A stretch of DNA of 64,000 nucleotides from Candidatus Intricatilinea gracilis. Its GTDB lineage: Bacteria > Pseudomonadota > Gammaproteobacteria > Burkholderiales > Burkholderiaceae_C. The position numbers were made by a program, and so were the translations under genes. How positions within the stretch are numbered: position 1 is the stretch's first letter; every line of letters begins with the position of its first letter. Positions 58,660-64,000 of this stretch are shown here, in pieces. The stretch is from positions 1 to 64,000 of the forward strand of contig JADJDQ010000008.1 of NCBI GenBank assembly GCA_016702605.1, read 5' to 3'. The notes beneath the pieces are model-generated. The model saw nothing but the letters and a program-made list of their open reading frames with translations. It was not told where the DNA came from and searched no databases.

Positions 58660-60405
58660 TCAAACCGCGAGGCGGCCTTTGACGTAGGCGGCCACCTCGG
58701 CCGCTGCCACGGCGGTGGCGGCAGCGTCTCGGCGGCCCTGGTATTCGACCTTGCCGTCCTTCAGGCCGCGGTCGGAGATCACCACGCGGTGCGGCACGCC
58801 GATCAGTTCCCAATCCGCGAACATGGCGCCGGGGCGTTCACCGCGGTCGTCGAGCAACACGTCGATGCCAGCGGCGAGCAACTCGTCGTGCAGTGCCCCT
58901 GCGGCCTGTTGCACCACCGGTGATCGGTCCATGCCGATCGGGCAGATGACGACGCTGAACGGCGCCAATGCGTCCGGCCAGACGATGCCGCGCGCATCGT
59001 GGTTCTGCTCGATGGCCGCGCCGAGGATGCGTGTCACACCGATACCGTAACAGCCCATTTCCATGAACTGCGGCTTGCCGGTCTCGTCCAGATAGGTGGC
59101 GTTCATCGCCTTGCTGTATTTGGTGCCGAGGAAGAACACATGGCCCACCTCGATGCCACGCTGGATGGCGAGCACACCCTGGCCGTCGGGTGACGGGTCG
59201 CCCGCCACGACGTTGCGGATATCGGCCACCAGATCGGGCTCGGGCAGGTCGCGGCCCCAGTTCACACCCGTGAGGTGGAAGTCGGGCTCGTTGGCGCCGC
59301 AGACGAAGTCGGCCATGTTGGCCACGGTGCGGTCGGCCACCAACTTGACCGGCTTCTTCAAACCGATGGGGCCGAGGTAGCCTGGCTTGCAGCCGAAGTG
59401 GTCCTCGATCTCGCTCACGGTGGCGAAACGGAAGCCGCCCTTGAGACCTTCGACCTTGCCGACCTTGACCTCGTTCATGTCATGGTCGCCGCGCACCAGC
59501 AGCAGCCAGACAGTCGACTTGACGATGTCACCGGCCTCGTTGAGCTCGTCGGTGGCCAGAACCAGTGACTTCACCGTCTGCGCCAGCGGCAGGCCGAGCA
59601 ACTGGGCCACATCGGCGCAAGTGCTCTTGCCGGGCGTGGGCGTTTTGGTCAGCACCTGCGCGGCGGCACCACGGGTGGGCGTCAGGGCGACGGCCTCGGC
59701 CAGTTCGATGTTGGCGGCGAAGTCGCTGGTCGGGCAGTAGACGATGGCGTCTTCGCCGGTCTCGGCGATAACCTGGAACTCGTGCGACAGGTCGCCGCCG
59801 ATGGCGCCAGTGTCGGCCGCCACGGCGCGGTATTGCAGGCCGAAGCGGTCGAAGATCCGCTTGTAGGCCGCGAACATGACGTCGTAGCTCTTGGCCGCAC
59901 CAGCCGCATCCCGGTCGAAGGAGTAGGCGTCCTTCATCGTGAACTCGCGCCCGCGCATGATGCCGAAGCGCGGCCGGCGCTCGTCGCGGAACTTGGTCTG
60001 GATGTGATAGAAATTCTTCGGCAGCTGCTTGTAACTGCGCAGCTCCTGGCGGGCGATGTCGGTCACCACCTCTTCGCTGGTGGGCTGGATGATGAAGTTG
60101 CGGTCGTGCCTATCCTTCACCCGCATCAGCTCGGGGCCCATCTTGTCGAAGCGGCCGGTCTCCTGCCACAGCTCGGCAGGCTGCACCACCGGCATCAACA
60201 GCTCGACGGCGCCGGCGCGGTTCATCTCCTCGCGGATGATGGCCTCCACCTTGCGGATCACCCGCAGGCCCATGGGCATGTAGTTGTAGATGCCGGCGCC
60301 CAGGCGCTTGATCATGCCCGCGCGCATCATGAGCTTGTGGCTCATCACTTCAGCGTCGGCAGGCGCTTCCTTCAGGGTCGAGATGAAGAACTGGCTGGCT
60401 TTCAT
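58660..60405 (-). CDS. proS: Proline--tRNA ligase
   Basis: Class IIa aminoacyl-tRNA synthetase, 581 residues, MKASQFFISTLKEAPADAEVMSHKLMMRAG. Bacterial type with an inserted YbaK-like editing domain (about 225-410) that hydrolyses mischarged Ala-tRNA. Motif 2 TKFRDERRPRFGIMRGREFTMKDAYSF and motif 3 GCYGIGVTRIL are present. Divergent from rppH with a 150-base gap, a conserved pairing. Confidence 0.98.
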   Translation of the reverse strand: MKASQFFISTLKEAPADAEVMSHKLMMRAGMIKRLGAGIYNYMPMGLRVIRKVEAIIREEMNRAGAVELLMPVVQPAELWQETGRFDKMGPELMRVKDRHDRNFIIQPTSEEVVTDIARQELRSYKQLPKNFYHIQTKFRDERRPRFGIMRGREFTMKDAYSFDRDAAGAAKSYDVMFAAYKRIFDRFGLQYRAVAADTGAIGGDLSHEFQVIAETGEDAIVYCPTSDFAANIELAEAVALTPTRGAAAQVLTKTPTPGKSTCADVAQLLGLPLAQTVKSLVLATDELNEAGDIVKSTVWLLLVRGDHDMNEVKVGKVEGLKGGFRFATVSEIEDHFGCKPGYLGPIGLKKPVKLVADRTVANMADFVCGANEPDFHLTGVNWGRDLPEPDLVADIRNVVAGDPSPDGQGVLAIQRGIEVGHVFFLGTKYSKAMNATYLDETGKPQFMEMGCYGIGVTRILGAAIEQNHDARGIVWPDALAPFSVVICPIGMDRSPVVQQAAGALHDELLAAGIDVLLDDRGERPGAMFADWELIGVPHRVVISDRGLKDGKVEYQGRRDAAATAVAAAEVAAYVKGRLAV

Positions 60406-60555
60406 GTTTTGCAGGTTCGGGCACCAGCGCCAGGGCGCCCGCCTGCGCCAGCCGGGTCAGGCCGCGAACAGGACAGAATCTTCAGGACTTACGCGGGGTT
60501 GCGCCGCGTTGGGCCGGTGCAATAATGAATTCAACTGAAGTATTGGGGTTTGATT

Positions 60556-61455
60556 ATGCTCGACCGTGACGGCTTTCGGCCCAACGTCGGCATCATCCTG
60601 CTCAACCAGCGGAATCAGGTTTTTTGGGGCAAACGCATTCGCACCCATTCCTGGCAGTTTCCGCAGGGCGGCATCAAATATGGTGAGTCGCCCGAGCAGG
60701 CCATGTTGCGTGAGCTACACGAGGAGGTCGGCCTCCTGCCGGACCATGTCCGCATCATCGCGCGCACGCGCGACTGGCTGCGCTATGAGGTGCCCGACCA
60801 CTTCATCCGCAAGGAAGCACGCGGCCACTACCGCGGGCAAAAGCAGATCTGGTTCCTGCTGCAGCTGATGGGTCGCGACAGCGACATGAACCTGCGCGCC
60901 ACCGACCACCCCGAATTCGACGCCTGGCGCTGGAACGAATACTGGGTGCCACTGGACGTGGTGATCGAGTTCAAGCGCGACGTCTACCAGATGGCGCTGA
61001 GCGAACTGGCTCGCTACCTGCCTCGCCCTGCCCACCACAACCGCTACCTGCGCGCCGGCATGCGCCCGCATGGTCGCGACGATCATCACGAAGGTCATCA
61101 CGACGCTCATCGCGACGACTCGCACGATGCTCATCGCGACCACGTCGATCATGCCGACCTCGCCGAACACAGCCGCACGCCCGCCATCGCGCCAGAACCC
61201 GCACCGACCGGTGTTGCGGTCGATCGCGGCGACACACGGTCGGCCAACCAGTCCGACTTCCTGCCCTTGCACGAAAGCGCGGGCGGGTCCACCTCGATGC
61301 CGGAAAGCACCGTGGCGGCCGTCGTGCCAGTCAACACCGTCAAGACCGGCCCGTCGGCCGAGCTGCTGATCGAGTTGCCGCCGTCGCCGACCTCGGCCCT
61401 GGCCAGCTCGCCGAACTGGCCACCCACGGGCACCACTGCCGCTTCCAAGTTGTGA
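60556..61455 (+). CDS. rppH: RNA pyrophosphohydrolase with His/Asp-rich tail
   Basis: Nudix hydrolase that removes pyrophosphate from 5'-triphosphorylated mRNA and starts decay. 299 residues from ATG 60556 (MLDRDGFRPNVGIILLNQRN). Nudix box at 38-60 (GGIKYGESPEQAM, then LRELHEEVGL), with WQFPQGGI and YWVPLDVVIEFKRDVYQMALSELA. The catalytic part ends near residue 160; the rest is an extension starting with a His/Asp-rich run at about 173-206 (DDHHEGHHDAHRDDSHDAHR) and then a Pro/Ser/Thr-rich low-complexity tail. The length is much greater than E. coli (176). Confidence 0.94.
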   Translation: MLDRDGFRPNVGIILLNQRNQVFWGKRIRTHSWQFPQGGIKYGESPEQAMLRELHEEVGLLPDHVRIIARTRDWLRYEVPDHFIRKEARGHYRGQKQIWFLLQLMGRDSDMNLRATDHPEFDAWRWNEYWVPLDVVIEFKRDVYQMALSELARYLPRPAHHNRYLRAGMRPHGRDDHHEGHHDAHRDDSHDAHRDHVDHADLAEHSRTPAIAPEPAPTGVAVDRGDTRSANQSDFLPLHESAGGSTSMPESTVAAVVPVNTVKTGPSAELLIELPPSPTSALASSPNWPPTGTTAASKL

Positions 61456-61460
61456 CCCGG

Positions 61461-61489
61461 GCGTCTCGGCCAACAACGAGCCGAGGCGT
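61461..61489. terminator. Bidirectional hairpin between rppH and the DMT permease
   Basis: Stem GCGTCTCGGC / GCCGAGGCGT with a 9-base loop, directly after the rppH stop and downstream of the convergent permease. No T run on either side. Confidence 0.4.
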
Positions 61490-61538
61490 CACTGCCGACC
61501 GATCAGTCGAGCACCACACCGCCAACCTCACGGGGTGG

Positions 61539-62486
61539 TCAGCTGCTGCGGCGCCAGTCCATCAACACCAGACCCAGCACGACGCCGACCAGGCCCAGCA
61601 ACAGCCGGGCGCCCAGCGGCTCATCCAGCAGCAGGCCCGCACAGACGGTGCCGAACACCGGCGACAGGAAGACGAAAGCCTGCACCTTGGTGGCTGGATA
61701 AGTCATCAAGAGCCAGAACCAGACCAGGTAACTCGCGAAGGTGACGATCACACCCTGGTAGAACAACGAGCCCAGCGCCAAGGCGCTCCAGTGGCTGGGC
61801 CAGCTCTGACCGGCCACCACCGTGGCCAGCGGCGCCAGCAGAGCAGCCACCACCAGCTGGTAGGCCAGCGTCTTTTCGGGCGGCGCGGTGCGCAGCGCCG
61901 TGGTGCGGATCACCACCGTCGTGAGCCCCCACAAGGTGGCGCCGATCAGCACCAGGGCATCACCGAGAAGTTGGTCGTGACCTGCAGCCGTGTGGTCCGG
62001 GTGCGCGAAACCCTCCCAGAACGCCTGAGCGATCGCGCCGAAGGCCAGCACCATGCCGGCCAGTTGCGGCCAGCGCAGCCGCTCGCTCGGCGTGAGCCAG
62101 GCCAGCAGGATCGCCACGATGAAGGGGGAGGTATTGATGAACACCACCGACCTTGCCGCCGTGGTGTATTTGAGGCCCATGAAGATACAGGCGAACTCCA
62201 CCGCAAACAGGACACCGGCCAGCAGGCCGGGGCCGAAGGTACCGTCGCGCAGCGAGAACGACACGCCGCGCCAGCGCATCCAGAGCAGCACCAACAGCGC
62301 GGCCGAACCGCTGCGCACACTCAGCTGCACCAGCGCAGGCACCTCGGGCATCGCCGCCTTGATCGCCACCTGGTTGAGCCCCCACAAGAAGCAGCAAGCC
62401 ACCAGACTCAGCACCGCCAGTCCGTCGAGATGGGTGTGGCGCTGCGGTGCCGCAGCGCCTGGTCGAGATGGCTGGATGGTGCTCAT
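61539..62486 (-). CDS. DMT-superfamily permease (EamA)
   Basis: 315 residues, ten predicted transmembrane helices as two EamA repeats. The first runs from LAVLSLVACCFLWGLNQVAIKAAM and the second from LGDALVLIGATLWGLTTVVIRTTALR. The signature SPVFGTVCAGLLLDEPLG near the C-terminus is typical. Substrate not predictable; family members export amino acids or metabolites. Convergent with rppH and followed in the opposite direction by rnpB. Confidence 0.92.
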   Translation of the reverse strand: MSTIQPSRPGAAAPQRHTHLDGLAVLSLVACCFLWGLNQVAIKAAMPEVPALVQLSVRSGSAALLVLLWMRWRGVSFSLRDGTFGPGLLAGVLFAVEFACIFMGLKYTTAARSVVFINTSPFIVAILLAWLTPSERLRWPQLAGMVLAFGAIAQAFWEGFAHPDHTAAGHDQLLGDALVLIGATLWGLTTVVIRTTALRTAPPEKTLAYQLVVAALLAPLATVVAGQSWPSHWSALALGSLFYQGVIVTFASYLVWFWLLMTYPATKVQAFVFLSPVFGTVCAGLLLDEPLGARLLLGLVGVVLGLVLMDWRRSS

Positions 62487-62619
62487 GGGGCGGCGATGCT
62501 AACCGTCGCCGTCACGGGTGCTGCGCACGTGCGCGACACGCGACGAGACGCACCCAGCACGGCACCAGTGACCTGCGCCGTGTGTCGCCCGAGGCTGTCG
62601 CCCCGGCATGAATTAGTGT

Positions 62620-63059
62620 GAAGCAAGCCGATAGGCCGGATTCTGTGCGGCGCCGCACCCCGAAAGATGCCGCGCCGTGACCGTCATTCCTCTGGGCCGG
62701 GGGTCACCCACCCGGCTCGGTGCCTACCCGCCAGCTCAGCGAGCCGCTTCGATGCTGGCCTATTTGGTGTTGCTGCGCGTAGAGATTGCCCGTTTCACCT
62801 CCGACGGGCGGTGCCCGTCGGAGGTGCTGCTCGGTTCGGGCTTGCGCCCGAGCCATCGCGGCTTGCGCCGCGCTGGCCGCCCGCTTGCGCGGTCGCCTTG
62901 CAGACCACCCAATGGGTCGCCTGTCGGAACTCGTCTCTGTTGCTCTGATCCTCGCCTCACGGCGGAGAGGTATTACCTCCTACGCTGCTCTGTGCAGTCC
63001 GGACCTTCCTCCAGTGCCACCTTTCGGATCCGGCACCAGCGGCGGTCTTGGCCTGCTTC
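62620..63059 (-). ncRNA. rnpB: RNase P RNA (bacterial type A)
   Basis: Catalytic RNA of ribonuclease P. ~440 bases. P1 is formed by GAAGCAGGCC at the 5' end and GGCTTGCTTC at the 3' end. The highly conserved core GAGGAAGGTCCGGACT and the P3/P4 region AGGTAATACCTC are readable near 62960-63015, and ACAGAATCCGGCCTATCGG closes the molecule. Open frames across it are artefacts. Confidence 0.93.
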
Positions 63060-63068
63060 ACGGCCGGC

Positions 63069-63074
63069 ATTGTC
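63069..63074 (-). promoter_or_regulatory. -10 element of rnpB
   Basis: Minus-strand extended -10 TGTGACAAT (hexamer GACAAT) ends 9 bases before the RNase P RNA 5' end. No good -35 is seen. The element lies in the short spacer after the FGE-like gene. Confidence 0.5.
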
Positions 63075-63162
63075 ACATGCCGATTGGCGTGGTTCTGCGC
63101 CCCCCCGCGGTGGGCAGACCCGCCCGCAAGCAAGCCGGGCCGCAGGGAACTGCCGGGCGCTG

Positions 63163-64000
63163 TCAATCGAGTTCGCGCACCACCCGCAGTCCCTTGGATG
63201 TGGAGTTGCCGGGGGCAATGCCGCCTCGGAACGCCGATCGCGAGTAGGCTGGGTTGTCGTACCAACTGCCGCCGCGCAACATGTGACGATCGTCTGAACA
63301 GTCCTTCACCCAGGGTTTGCCGTCCTTGGGTGCACGTTTGTAGTTGTCGTGCGGGCAGTCGATCACCCACTCGAGTACGTTGCCGTGCACGTCGTACAGG
63401 CCCCAGGCATTGGGCGCCAGACTGCCTACCGGCAAGGTCTGGTCGCGGCCCTTGCCCTTGACGCTGCCGTTGTAGGTGAAGTTGGCGGCGTAATTGGTGT
63501 TGCTCGGATCGAGCTTGTTGCCGTAGGTGAACGCCGTGGTGGTGCCGGCGCGTGCGGCGTATTCCCACTCGGCTTCGCTGGGCAGGCGGTAACGTTTGCC
63601 GGTCTTCTTGCTCAGCCACTGGGTGAACTGCTCGCCGTCCTCGTAGTCGACGTTGATCACCGGGCGTTTGCCGCGGCCCCACTTGTTGTCGTCCGCCTCG
63701 GTGCTGCAAGCCTTGGCGGCGACACAGGCGTCGTATTGCTCGAACGTCACCTCGTAGGCACCGATCGCAAACCTGCGCAGCGTCACCTTGTGCTGCGGAC
63801 CTTCGTCGTCGCGGCGGTCGAGTTCACTGGCGGGCGACCCCATCATGAAACTTCCGGCCGGCACCACCACCAGCCAGGGGCAGACGTCGCTGTCGCAATC
63901 GCGAAAGCGCTGGCCGGCCGCGGGTGCGCCCGATGCCGGCTTGGCTGCCGGTGCGGTGGCCTTGGCCGGGGGTTTGGCGGGGATCGACTGAGCCGGCGCA
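63163..64000 (-). CDS. Formylglycine-generating enzyme (SUMF1) family protein, 5' truncated by the window
   Basis: 279 residues visible, with the N-terminus beyond the window. A Pro/Ala/Lys-rich linker (SIPAKPPAKATAPAAKPASGAPAAG) leads into FRDCDSDVCPWLVVVPAGSFMMGSPASELDRRDDEGPQHKVTL, the FGE-sulfatase domain start, then VTFEQYDACVA, PVINVDYEDGEQFTQWLSKKTGKRYRLPSEAEWEYAARAG, VHGNVLEWVIDCPHDNY and RGGSWYDNPAYSRSAFRGG. Proteins of this group are often secreted or fused to a sensor or caspase-like domain upstream. True formylglycine synthesis is not implied; the two FGE cysteines are not obvious. Confidence 0.88.
   Translation of the reverse strand, partial: APAQSIPAKPPAKATAPAAKPASGAPAAGQRFRDCDSDVCPWLVVVPAGSFMMGSPASELDRRDDEGPQHKVTLRRFAIGAYEVTFEQYDACVAAKACSTEADDNKWGRGKRPVINVDYEDGEQFTQWLSKKTGKRYRLPSEAEWEYAARAGTTTAFTYGNKLDPSNTNYAANFTYNGSVKGKGRDQTLPVGSLAPNAWGLYDVHGNVLEWVIDCPHDNYKRAPKDGKPWVKDCSDDRHMLRGGSWYDNPAYSRSAFRGGIAPGNSTSKGLRVVRELD

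Noticed and set aside
61452..62621. 389-residue plus-strand frame across the EamA permease
   Set aside because: Antisense of a ten-helix membrane protein; Gln/His-rich as expected from reversed hydrophobic codons.
62677..63297. Open frames over 62.7-63.3 kb
   Set aside because: They cross RNase P RNA, whose conserved core and P1 pairing are clear on the minus strand.

Overview
The window is 64 kb of GC-rich DNA from a betaproteobacterium. The gene content points to Burkholderiales, and gene order and protein style suggest the Leptothrix/Sphaerotilus/Rubrivivax neighbourhood; that placement is inference, since no marker search was possible. Both edges cut genes: rpoC on the left and a formylglycine-generating-enzyme-like gene on the right.

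Layout. (1) 1-22.6 kb, all minus strand, is the transcription/translation super-cluster. In transcription order it holds rplN-rplX-rplE-rpsN-rpsH-rplF-rplR-rpsE-rpmD-rplO-secY-infA-rpmJ-rpsM-rpsK-rpsD-rpoA-rplQ, then tRNA-Tyr-Gly-Thr-tuf-tRNA-Trp, then secE-nusG-rplK-rplA-rplJ-rplL-rpoB-rpoC. A strong promoter at 22.75 kb drives the spc block and another at 13.27 kb drives the tRNA-tuf block. Hairpins at 15.75, 11.48 and 7.87 kb subdivide the run. The first ~2.2 kb (rpoC 3' half) is riddled with frame slips that look like poor consensus at a contig end. (2) 22.8-29.6 kb: gshA; a nitrogen-responsive TorF-type porin-glnK-amtB operon with a sigma-54 promoter and an NtrC-like enhancer; a divergent comM/yifB; and a glycine-zipper protein. 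(3) 30-38.1 kb: hldE C-domain-type rfaE2, rsmE, GTP-dependent pckG, two small DUF2946-like membrane proteins, rpe, an atypical crotonase and trpB2. (4) 38.2-45.7 kb: an iron/peroxide locus, with fbpC and fbpB diverging over a Fur-like site, then ahpF, ahpC, and fbpA with its own Fur-like site, followed by an isolated ureG. (5) 45.9-52.2 kb: an LhgO-like FAD oxidoreductase, tRNA-Met, a small secreted protein overlapping miaB, a TraF-like outer-membrane protein, an MBL-fold hydrolase and a small membrane protein. (6) 52.3-64 kb: hemA-prfA-prmC, a secreted protein of unknown function, grxD, ubiX, a lytic transglycosylase, proS, rppH with a His/Asp-rich tail, a DMT-family permease, rnpB (RNase P RNA) and the truncated FGE-like gene.

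The genes are overwhelmingly core. I saw no IS element, prophage, CRISPR array, defence island or integron. The most interesting signals are regulatory: the NtrC/sigma-54 control region placing a porin ahead of glnK-amtB, the paired Fur-like sites around a locus mixing iron import and peroxide reduction, several genes whose -10 hexamer sits about 6 bases from the start codon (possible leaderless mRNAs), and structured intergenic hairpins in the ribosomal operons. I found no convincing undescribed system; the less ordinary proteins are the DUF2946-like pair, the crotonase lacking both catalytic glutamates, the orphan TraF-like barrel and the RppH tail.
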